This document shows positions 24,591-32,339 of a stretch of 54,557 nt of DNA, in pieces. The notes below the pieces were generated by a model, which worked only from the letters and a program-made list of their open reading frames with translations, was not told the DNA's origin and did not search any database. The stretch's first letter is position 1; each line of letters begins with the position of its first letter. The stretch comes from Candidatus Aminicenantota bacterium. Its GTDB lineage: Bacteria; Acidobacteriota; Aminicenantia; Aminicenantales; Aminicenantaceae. The position numbers and the translations under genes are program-made. Location of the stretch: positions 37,120 through 91,676 of the forward strand of contig WVZL01000037.1 in assembly GCA_011772495.1 (NCBI GenBank), read 5' to 3'.

Positions 24591-26210
24591 ATGAAGAATA
24601 GGTACGTATCTTTAACGCTTACACTGATCTTTTCCGGCATTTTCATCTTGCTCTCAGACAGCATTGGCAAGTCTGGGGGGTCTTCTGCACCGGGCCAGGA
24701 TTATGAGGATCTGGTGCTGCTTTTCCGAGAATTTCGTGAGTTTCAAAAGCCGAAGGTCATCGACGGCGTTCCGGATTACACTCCAGAAGCCATGAACAAG
24801 CAGGGAAACAAGATAAAGGACTTTCAGAGCAGGCTAGCATCTATTGATGCAAGAGGTTGGCCAATATCCCAGCAAGTGGATTATTATCTTGTCCGGGCTG
24901 AGATGAACGGACTGGAGTTCGATCACCGGGTGCTTCGTCCCTGGTTTCGCGATCCGGCCTTTTATGTGCCCCTAACTTTCCAGTTCGGTCCGAAGATGCA
25001 TGGTTCCTTTCACCTCCCTCAGCTTCCCCTCTCTCAGGAACGGATCCCTTGGCTGAAGACCAAACTCAAGGCGATCCCAAAGATTCTCGAGCAGGCCAAA
25101 GGCAACCTGAAAGAAGGTGCCGTTGACCTGGCGATGTTGGGCATCCGGTCCAAAGAGAGAGAAATCGCCCTCATGGATGAGTACATCCCTCGATTGCGAG
25201 AACACCATCTTGATCTTGTCCCTAGTGCTGAAAAAGCCCTGGAGGCCTTGAAGGATTTCAAAAGCTGGCTGGAAACCAATAAAAACATGATGACAGCCCC
25301 AGCAGGAATCGGAATTGAAAACTACAATTGGTATCTGAAAAACGTACAGCTTCTTCCTTATACTTGGGAGGAATTGCTGGCCATATCCCAGCGGGAGTAT
25401 GAGCGAGCTTTGGCCTGTATGAAGTTGGAAGAGCACAGAAATCGTCATCTTCCTCCACTCATTCCCGTCTCGACGGCCGAAGACTATATCAAGCTATTCA
25501 ACAGCTCCCAGAGCTTTCTTTATGATTTCCTGAAAACGCAGGAGATCCTTACCGTGACAGACACTTTCCAGCTCAGACCTGTCCGGAGCTGGAGGAGAGG
25601 TTCTGTTCGAGATTATTTCGCCCAAATTCAAGATCGAGATCCCCTTCCCCTCATGCCTCATGATTTCGTCGGCCACTCTCCGGATGCAATAAGACATAGA
25701 CTGGATGAGCGTCCGATCAGGGGCACGGATCGGATATACTTCATCGATGGAATCCGTGCCGAAGCCCTGGCCACAGGAATGGAAGAAATATTGATGCACA
25801 CCGGGCTGCTGGATGGGAGGTCCCGGTCTCGAGAGCTAGCCTACAACCTTCTTGCTTTCCGGGCTGCCAGAGCCATCTCTGATCTGCGGATGCACAGCCT
25901 TGAACTCAGTCTGATGGAGGGGTTTCAGTTCAACATTGATAAGACACCTTTTGGTTGGTTGCCCGAGGACTCTCGTACGATGTGGCATGACATCGAGCTT
26001 TACCTGAGGCAGCCGACATATGGCGTAGGCTATCTCATCGGTTCGGTTCAACTTCAGAAGCTACTGGCTGATAGAGGAGATCAGCTCGGAGAAGAGTTCA
26101 AATTAAAAGCCTTCATGGATGAATTTCTGGCTGCGGGCATGATCCCCCTGTCCTTGATCCGTTGGGAGATGACTGGATTGGATGATGAAATTCAAAAGAT
26201 ACTTTTTTAA
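24591..26210 (+). CDS. DUF885 family secreted protein (metallopeptidase-like)
   Basis: 539 residues. AGGAGG lies 6 bases before ATG 24591. N-terminal signal peptide (hydrophobic 7-22). The body matches the DUF885 family: long helical protein with conserved YLKNVQLLPYTWEEL near 243-257, HDFVGH at 357-362, a RAEALATGMEEILMHTGLL segment near 391-409, and YLIGSVQLQKLL near 480-491. In many DUF885 members the metal site reads H-E-x-x-P-G-H; here it is H-D-F-V-G-H, with Asp instead of Glu, so zinc peptidase activity is uncertain. The second half (EALATG...) corresponds to the family's E-G-W-A-L block with replacements. It converges on the permease gene 10 bases downstream. Confidence 0.82.
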   Translation: MKNRYVSLTLTLIFSGIFILLSDSIGKSGGSSAPGQDYEDLVLLFREFREFQKPKVIDGVPDYTPEAMNKQGNKIKDFQSRLASIDARGWPISQQVDYYLVRAEMNGLEFDHRVLRPWFRDPAFYVPLTFQFGPKMHGSFHLPQLPLSQERIPWLKTKLKAIPKILEQAKGNLKEGAVDLAMLGIRSKEREIALMDEYIPRLREHHLDLVPSAEKALEALKDFKSWLETNKNMMTAPAGIGIENYNWYLKNVQLLPYTWEELLAISQREYERALACMKLEEHRNRHLPPLIPVSTAEDYIKLFNSSQSFLYDFLKTQEILTVTDTFQLRPVRSWRRGSVRDYFAQIQDRDPLPLMPHDFVGHSPDAIRHRLDERPIRGTDRIYFIDGIRAEALATGMEEILMHTGLLDGRSRSRELAYNLLAFRAARAISDLRMHSLELSLMEGFQFNIDKTPFGWLPEDSRTMWHDIELYLRQPTYGVGYLIGSVQLQKLLADRGDQLGEEFKLKAFMDEFLAAGMIPLSLIRWEMTGLDDEIQKILF

Positions 26211-26219
26211 TGAAGCTAG

Positions 26220-28859
26220 CTACTCATACCGAAGAGCTTTCACCGGGTTTGCTATCGCTGCCTTGACGGCCTGATAGCTAACCGTTCCTACGGCAATCAA
26301 CAAGGCCACAAAAGCAGAAAGCACAAAGATTTCCCATCCTAGGTCAATTCGATAGGCGAATCCCTGTAACCATCTCTTCGAGACAAAATAGGCCAAAGGC
26401 CAGGCGATCACATTGGCCACCATAACCCATTTGGCAAATTCCTTGGTCAGCAGCAGCACAATCCCTGATACTCCTGCTCCCAGGACTTTCCGAATGCCAA
26501 TCTCCTTTGTCCGGCGCTCGGCCATGAACGAGGCCAAACCAAATAGCCCTAAACAAGCAATGAACACGGTCAATACTGTAAAATACCGGAATATGTTTCC
26601 TATCCGCTGCTCTGTCTTATACCAGTTTTTAATATTCTCATCTATGAATTCATACCGGAAGGGGATGTGGGTTCCCACAAATTTATCCCATTTTGTCTTC
26701 AAAAATGCCATGAGAGCCCCGATATTTTCAGGTCTGTATTTTACGAACACATGAAATCCTCGGCCGGGCTGCATGGCCACTGGAGCGATCGGGTTATGCA
26801 GAGAAGACCCGTGGAAATCTTTTAAGATTCCGATGATCGTACCTTTTTGGTCTTTGAGAGAAAACCATTTGCCGACAGGATCTTCCACTCCCATCGCCTT
26901 GATGGCTGTCTCATTCAGCACCCAGTTCTGGTCATCATTGGCATATTTTGAGGAGAAGAAACGTCCTTTGACTATTTTCAGGTTAAAGACTTTCAAATAG
27001 TCGTAACTGCAGGGACCCCTGGCGATCTTAACCTCCAGGGATGAATCCCTTCCCTCCCAATCGACCTCAGTCGTTCCCCATTCGCCTGCTGGAGGAGGGA
27101 AACCTCGGCAGACGCCCAGGATGTCCGGGTTCTGCAGCAGCTCATTTTTTGCGGCCTCGTAGTTTGTTTCGTAGTCATTATAACCAGCGAAATAAACGAT
27201 GTTATCCGTATCATAGCCCAAGTCCCTGTTCTGCATGAAGTAAAGCTGGAGGTAGATGACAGCCGTGCAGATCAGCAGGCCGATGGTAAATGTGAACTGA
27301 AAGACAACCAGGACCTTGCGCAGAGCTCCTCCACGGCTTGTTCCTAGCTGCCGGACGTTCTTGATGACCTTGACCGGCTGGAATGAGGAAAGGAAAACAG
27401 CAGGGTAGCTTCCAGAAATAAGGCTGGTAACCAGGGCGATGATGAACAAACCAGCCAGAATCTGCCAGTTTCCTGATTGAAACAGGCTCAGTCCTTTACC
27501 GGCCAATCTGCTGAATGTGGGAAGTATCAATTCTACCAGGAGGACACTGATGGCGAGCGCTATAAAAGTGAGGAGGGTGGATTCTCCCAAAAATTGCCTG
27601 ATCAGGTCTGACTTCCGGGCACCCACGACCTTTCGCATTCCAACTTCCTTGGCCCGGGTGGAGTGCCGGGCTGTGGATAGATTCATGAAGTTGACGCAGG
27701 CCAGGAGCAGGATGCAGAAGGCTGTTAAGGAAAAGATGTAGACATAGGTGATGTTGCCCTTGTTGGGATAAGCCAGCATCCAGGTATTGATACCTGTGGA
27801 ATGTAGATGAATCCTCCTGAGCGGCTGGAGATAGACTCTACCCTGGGTTTGGGGAAGGTGCTGCTTGACGATGTTCATCATCTTCTTATTGACGTTGGTG
27901 ATGTTGGCATTCTTACGCAGGACAACATAGGTCGCAAATTGGTCGTAGCTCCACTCGTCCAATTTTGATTCCCGCCACTTGGTCATGTTGACAGCTGGGA
28001 AGGCAAATGTGAAACGGAGGTGGGAATTCCGGGGGAGGTTATTGATGACCCCCGTCACTGTCATGTCCGTATTGTTCAACTGAACGATTTTTCCCATGGG
28101 GTCTTCGTCGCCAAAGATTTTTTTGGCCAGGTCCTCGGTGAGGACGATCGAATAGCGGTCGTCTAAGGCTGTTTTCGGGTCGCCTTTTATAAAAGGGAAC
28201 TGGAAGATTTCAAAGAATGCGGGACCTACTGCAGCCAAGTATTCCTCCAGGAAGCGCTTTTCCCCGAAGTTAAGGTTCCATCGCGGCCACCCTGCCTGTA
28301 CACGAACAAAGTTCTCAACTTCTGGGAGTTCAGTAAGCATTGCCTGCCCGAGAGGGGCGGGTGACCCAGCCTGATAGAATGTTGTTCCCCCAGAAGTGTC
28401 CACAACGTTGATGCGGAAGATCTGATCCCTGTTTTTATGGAATTTATCATAACTCAGCTCATCTTGTACCCAGATGAGGATGAGGATACAGGCAGCCATT
28501 CCTACGGCTAGACCAGCAATATTGATGAGAGAAAAACCCTTCTGCCTCTTGATCTTACGCAAAGCAATTTTGATGTAGTTCCAGATAAGAGCGGGCATGA
28601 AACGACCCTGCTCCCAGGGAGGGCGGCTGTAAAGGCTGCGCGTGTTGGCCTTGTAGACTTCGGCTCCGATGTCCAAGACAGTGCCTATATTTGTTATAGC
28701 TTTCTGGAAAGCCTCATCTTCGTTTTCGCCGCGGTTGAGGCGCTCTTCTAACTCATCCCTGAGATGGGCTTCCAATTCCGCAATGTGTCCATCCTCAAGG
28801 GATTCAATTTTATGGAGGGCCTTCCGCCAATTCCTTATAGCCTTTTCCAGGTCAAGCAT
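26220..28859 (-). CDS. Large orphan ABC-type permease with prefix domain (duplicated FtsX/MacB)
   Basis: 879 residues; AAGGAG 7 bases before ATG. Residues 1-80 form a soluble helical permease-prefix domain (LEDGHIAELEAHLRDELEERL). Then come two FtsX-like modules: TM near 108-130, a periplasmic MacB_PCD domain, three TM near 380-480, a second TM near 515, a second periplasmic domain, and a final three TM near 760-860, ending VKALRYE. Around 10 membrane segments in all. No ATPase gene is adjacent, the typical situation for the orphan duplicated permeases abundant in Acidobacteriota and Bacteroidota. A mechanotransmission exporter role is known for MacB relatives; the partner ATPase here is unknown. 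Confidence 0.9.
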   Translation of the reverse strand: MLDLEKAIRNWRKALHKIESLEDGHIAELEAHLRDELEERLNRGENEDEAFQKAITNIGTVLDIGAEVYKANTRSLYSRPPWEQGRFMPALIWNYIKIALRKIKRQKGFSLINIAGLAVGMAACILILIWVQDELSYDKFHKNRDQIFRINVVDTSGGTTFYQAGSPAPLGQAMLTELPEVENFVRVQAGWPRWNLNFGEKRFLEEYLAAVGPAFFEIFQFPFIKGDPKTALDDRYSIVLTEDLAKKIFGDEDPMGKIVQLNNTDMTVTGVINNLPRNSHLRFTFAFPAVNMTKWRESKLDEWSYDQFATYVVLRKNANITNVNKKMMNIVKQHLPQTQGRVYLQPLRRIHLHSTGINTWMLAYPNKGNITYVYIFSLTAFCILLLACVNFMNLSTARHSTRAKEVGMRKVVGARKSDLIRQFLGESTLLTFIALAISVLLVELILPTFSRLAGKGLSLFQSGNWQILAGLFIIALVTSLISGSYPAVFLSSFQPVKVIKNVRQLGTSRGGALRKVLVVFQFTFTIGLLICTAVIYLQLYFMQNRDLGYDTDNIVYFAGYNDYETNYEAAKNELLQNPDILGVCRGFPPPAGEWGTTEVDWEGRDSSLEVKIARGPCSYDYLKVFNLKIVKGRFFSSKYANDDQNWVLNETAIKAMGVEDPVGKWFSLKDQKGTIIGILKDFHGSSLHNPIAPVAMQPGRGFHVFVKYRPENIGALMAFLKTKWDKFVGTHIPFRYEFIDENIKNWYKTEQRIGNIFRYFTVLTVFIACLGLFGLASFMAERRTKEIGIRKVLGAGVSGIVLLLTKEFAKWVMVANVIAWPLAYFVSKRWLQGFAYRIDLGWEIFVLSAFVALLIAVGTVSYQAVKAAIANPVKALRYE

Positions 28860-29259
28860 TTTTCTTCTCCTTATTATAACCTACCCGAGCCGTTCGAAAA
28901 AAACCGAGGTCGTCATTTCCTTTCCCTAATATCAGATTATTATTTTATTAGCGCGGACACCTCGAATCGCGGATATTCTAGGACCTGGGATGTCATTTCT
29001 CTGTGTTAGAATCTAATACCTAACATTCTTATATACCTTGCAGTATTAGGTATGCAAAAACCATGCCATCCATTCTCTCCAGGCGGAACGACTCTCCCCA
29101 TCAATAAAAAGTGAATAAAATTGTACGGCTAGGGACATTGCCTGTTCAATTTTGAACAAAAAAAAGAATTATATTGCTCAAGATTTGATCATGATTCTAA
29201 AGATTTCGGATGAAATATCCAGATACTGCTCTTGATGGCGGCTGAGAGATAAGGGATGC
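28860..29259 (-). other. 400-base intergenic region upstream of the permease gene
   Basis: No coding frame or RNA gene recognised. It holds the AAGGAG ribosome-binding site of the permease gene and, further upstream, an 8-base inverted repeat ATACCTAA (29016-29023) / TTAGGTAT (29046-29053), a possible operator or weak hairpin. Otherwise A/T-rich and unremarkable. Confidence 0.35.
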
Positions 29260-31914
29260 TTATTTCTTAAATCGTCTCAGAGGCAGATTCCAGCCGCCCA
29301 CTTCGAGCAGAGGGGTCTCTCCATTCAAGTCATCCCAGGCAAAATGGGCGCTGATTTCTCTTTTTTCCCCCGGTAGAAGAGAGATGTAATTGTCATCCCA
29401 GAAGATGGGTAACACGGAATTCCCGCTTTTGCTTCCAGCGACGTTGAAATGGATAAAAAAGGCAATATATTTTGAGCGGTTGTTCACCCTCACTCGGACT
29501 TCTCCTTTATCGTCGTTCTGTTTAAATCTGAATCTAATGGGGATTTTTACTTCAGGAAGCCCTTCTAATCCTGTGAAATCCGCATATTCCTTGTTAGGAG
29601 TGACAAACCATTCTGTTCCCTCTTCATCCAGTATATCTTTTTTTGTGGACAGCCAGTAAAAATTGTGGCTGGTCATTTTTCCTTTTTTACCCTTGAGTCT
29701 TAGATCAACGAAATAGACTTTTTCTGGGACATCGATTTCAGGCAGTTGCCAGATTCGCTGGGAGGAGTAGGCTTTGATGTTTATGTTTTTCTTCTCCTTG
29801 AAAAGAACTTTAGCCTGGATATTCAAGATACGAATTTCTGCTTTCAAATCTTTGGCCAGCACATGGGTCTCATTAGAGACATAGATCCCCTCATCGCCGT
29901 AATGATAGAGGATATGGATAGGGGTACAGGCTTTTCTGGCTCCGTAGAAGGCCCCGTTGGGCATCAAGTAATAATCGAAAAACTGCCAGTACATTTCAGG
30001 CCAGGCAGAATTGAACATCCACTGAATGATTCCGGTGGTAATGGGTTTATGGGCGGCAAAGGCTTCAAACATGGCCCGCATCGCTTCATAGTTGGCCAAC
30101 TGGGCTTTTTCAACAAACTCAGCTAGATTTCCGGGCGCACCGTAGCGGCTATCGAGTGCTTTTCTGTAACGGTCCAGGGTGTTGAATTCAAAACGTCCGC
30201 AGTGATAATCCCAGTAATCATCGATTGGCCACAGGTGATCCTCTGGGATCATCTTCTTGAGGCTTTCTAAAGGAGGAGGTTGAGGTCCTGGTCCTGTTTC
30301 TGAATTGTAGCCAAACGCTCCCCCATGCTCTTTGTCCTCATACCAGTAGTTGGGTGTCACATAATCATAAGGCCCGTTCATTTTAACTCGGCTGGGTCCG
30401 CTGATCACGCTTTCTCGATAGGCTGTTGAGACCAGGATCGGTCGGCTGGGGTCGATGACCATTAGACTTTTTCGGTAGCTTTTCTCCAGTTCAGGTCTTG
30501 GCAGCTTGTCGCTGGCTAGGGCCCAGACAAAAATGCTGGGATGATTTCGGAGCCAGGTGACCTGATCTTGGAAGGATTTTGCCACCAGCTCCATATCTTC
30601 TCGCGTCAGCACTCCACCAAATTCATCATCGCAATATTTTCCCAGGTATTCGTCCCACTCCCAGTGACAGCTCCAGCCTACCATCAGCAAGATTCCGTAT
30701 TTGTCGGCCAGCTCGTAGAGTCTTTCGCTGCTTCCCCAGAATCCTTCCAGGCGGATAGCGTTCAGGTTCATGTGCTTGGCATACTTGATCTGAGCTTCGA
30801 TTTTTCTGGGATCGTCCGCCAGCATCAGATCATCAACCCAGCCGCCGCCTCGAATCATGACTTTTTTGCCGTTGACCTTATAACCTCGATGGCCTTCCTC
30901 ATTAACATAATCCGAGACTTCCCGGATTCCGAAGGAGACGTGCTGTTTATCGGATTTCACATCGCTAACGAATGCGCTTAACGTGAGTCTGTACAGACTT
31001 TGCTCGCCCAGATTGTTAGGCCACCATAACCTTGGTTGACGCAGGGTCAATTCGGCATATTTTTCTGGATTGAAGAGAATTGTCTGGCGCTCGTAGGGTT
31101 TTAGGGAATATTCCTGGCTGAATCGGACTCCTTCCATTTCACCCCTCAGCACACCTTGAACTTGCTGATGGCTGTGGTTGACCAGCTCTGCTGTGCAAGT
31201 TAGTGCGGCTTCTTCAAGAGTTTTAAGATCGACCTTGCTCTGGATAAAAGTCTGGTTTATGGAAACAGGGCCATTCACCCGCAGTTTTACCTCTCGCCAG
31301 ATTCCCATGTTTTCGTCAGGAGGTCTAGGATTCCAGTCCACAAAACCGACTGTAAAATCTCCTGGTCGGGGCGGAAAGACCATGACCGCGAGCACATTTT
31401 TTCCGTTTTCGACCAGACTTGTGATATCTATCTCAAAAATGCGGAAGGCTCCCACAAGGGAACCTGAGGAGGCAATTTTATGGCCGTTGAGCCAGACGTC
31501 AGCGCTGTAGTTGATCCCATAAAATATCAAGCGGGCGTGCTCGGAGGATTTTTTGATTTTGACTTCGAATTCCTTTCGGTACCACCAGGGCTGTTTAAAA
31601 GGTTGAGTTGGAATATCGTCTAGATTTTTGCCGAAATAAGGGTCCTTATAGATTCCATTTTTAACCAGGGCAGCCAGGACCGTGGTGGGGACCTCGGCTG
31701 CATACCAGCCCTTCAGGTCATAATCGGGGCTGGAGACCTTTTTCCCCTCCTCTTTCACTTCAAGGGATGAGCGGAGATGCCAGTCGCTGGAGATCACTTT
31801 TTCATATTCTGTCCTATCCTGACTGCTTAAAGGATTGCAGAGGATAAGAGACACACTCAGGATAAGAAAAATAAAGCCCGATGATTTTTTCTTGAGTGGC
31901 GATGATTTCATCAT
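29260..31914 (-). CDS. GH2 family glycosidase, exo-beta-D-glucosaminidase-like
   Basis: About 884 residues from ATG 31914, preceded by AAGGAG; an upstream GTG at 31929 would add 5 residues but lacks spacing for that site. Signal peptide, then the GH2 order: sugar-binding jelly roll (near 75-220), Ig-like domain (220-335), TIM barrel (340-650), C-terminal domains. Catalytic residues, numbered from the GTG, by comparison with exo-beta-D-glucosaminidase (CsxA): general acid D474 in ALASDKLPRP and nucleophile E544 in GYNSETGPG, with the MNGPYDYV block at 517-524. The ASD and NSET motifs argue for CsxA-type rather than beta-mannosidase or beta-galactosidase. Exported; probably trims amino sugars (chitosan-like) from the non-reducing end. 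Confidence 0.88.
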   Translation of the reverse strand: MMKSSPLKKKSSGFIFLILSVSLILCNPLSSQDRTEYEKVISSDWHLRSSLEVKEEGKKVSSPDYDLKGWYAAEVPTTVLAALVKNGIYKDPYFGKNLDDIPTQPFKQPWWYRKEFEVKIKKSSEHARLIFYGINYSADVWLNGHKIASSGSLVGAFRIFEIDITSLVENGKNVLAVMVFPPRPGDFTVGFVDWNPRPPDENMGIWREVKLRVNGPVSINQTFIQSKVDLKTLEEAALTCTAELVNHSHQQVQGVLRGEMEGVRFSQEYSLKPYERQTILFNPEKYAELTLRQPRLWWPNNLGEQSLYRLTLSAFVSDVKSDKQHVSFGIREVSDYVNEEGHRGYKVNGKKVMIRGGGWVDDLMLADDPRKIEAQIKYAKHMNLNAIRLEGFWGSSERLYELADKYGILLMVGWSCHWEWDEYLGKYCDDEFGGVLTREDMELVAKSFQDQVTWLRNHPSIFVWALASDKLPRPELEKSYRKSLMVIDPSRPILVSTAYRESVISGPSRVKMNGPYDYVTPNYWYEDKEHGGAFGYNSETGPGPQPPPLESLKKMIPEDHLWPIDDYWDYHCGRFEFNTLDRYRKALDSRYGAPGNLAEFVEKAQLANYEAMRAMFEAFAAHKPITTGIIQWMFNSAWPEMYWQFFDYYLMPNGAFYGARKACTPIHILYHYGDEGIYVSNETHVLAKDLKAEIRILNIQAKVLFKEKKNINIKAYSSQRIWQLPEIDVPEKVYFVDLRLKGKKGKMTSHNFYWLSTKKDILDEEGTEWFVTPNKEYADFTGLEGLPEVKIPIRFRFKQNDDKGEVRVRVNNRSKYIAFFIHFNVAGSKSGNSVLPIFWDDNYISLLPGEKREISAHFAWDDLNGETPLLEVGGWNLPLRRFKK

Positions 31915-31929
31915 AGTATTCTCCTTCAC

Positions 31930-32305
31930 CTTCTTTAATCTTGCTGCCTACATTCTTTCCCGGGGCCTTCTCCTGATTACCTCGGGGACAGCAGCTCCAT
32001 TCAAAAGCTTTTTTATATCCACGCGCGACGGTTGCGAAAAAACATACCACACAAAAAATGGCCTGGTCAATAGTGACGATATGAGGGCGAATCTCCTGTT
32101 GGACAGCCAGAGGCAGAGTTTAAGCTCCAAAGTTGAGCTTTAGGTGAAAGATGAGACCTAGTAAAATTAAAAGCGATCCTGGAGAAAGATCCTAATCTTG
32201 TTCACGAAGGCGATGAAAATGGCACCACATTTGCACGTACCCCTCAATGTCTGCCTGCAGCAATAGACTCGAACCCGGATTTGATATTATGCTTTTTTCA
32301 AATGA
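31930..32305. other. Intergenic region between GH2 and sulfatase-like 1
   Basis: About 390 bases with no convincing gene. It contains the GH2 promoter at 32041-32070 and, at its right edge, the promoter of the divergent sulfatase-like gene. Short open frames overlapping the GH2 start have no ribosome-binding site and no recognisable product. Confidence 0.4.
32041..32070 (-). promoter_or_regulatory. Promoter of the GH2 gene (shared promoter type A)
   Basis: Minus strand: -35 TTGACC (32070-32065), an 18-base spacer ending GTGTGG, -10 TATGTT (32046-32041). The leader is about 120 bases. About 25 of 31 positions match the DUF885 promoter at 24463-24493. Confidence 0.5.
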
Positions 32306-32333
32306 TTGACTAATAGCATTGTTCTTATACAAT
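32306..32333 (+). promoter_or_regulatory. Promoter of sulfatase-like gene 1, adjoining its start codon
   Basis: -35 TTGACT at 32306-32311, a 16-base spacer and -10 TACAAT at 32328-32333. The first in-frame ATG follows directly (32334), and the second (32340) is where transcription should begin, so the mRNA is probably leaderless. Confidence 0.55.
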
Positions 32334-32339
32334 ATGATT

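Noticed and set aside
24416-24601. 61-codon open frame upstream of the DUF885 gene
   Set aside because: It lies over the readable promoter and ribosome-binding site of DUF885 and has no ribosome-binding site or recognisable product.
32250-32290. T-loop-like sequence (GGTTCGAGTC on the minus strand) suggesting a tRNA
   Set aside because: The flanking bases do not form a T stem and no acceptor, D or anticodon arm can be drawn.
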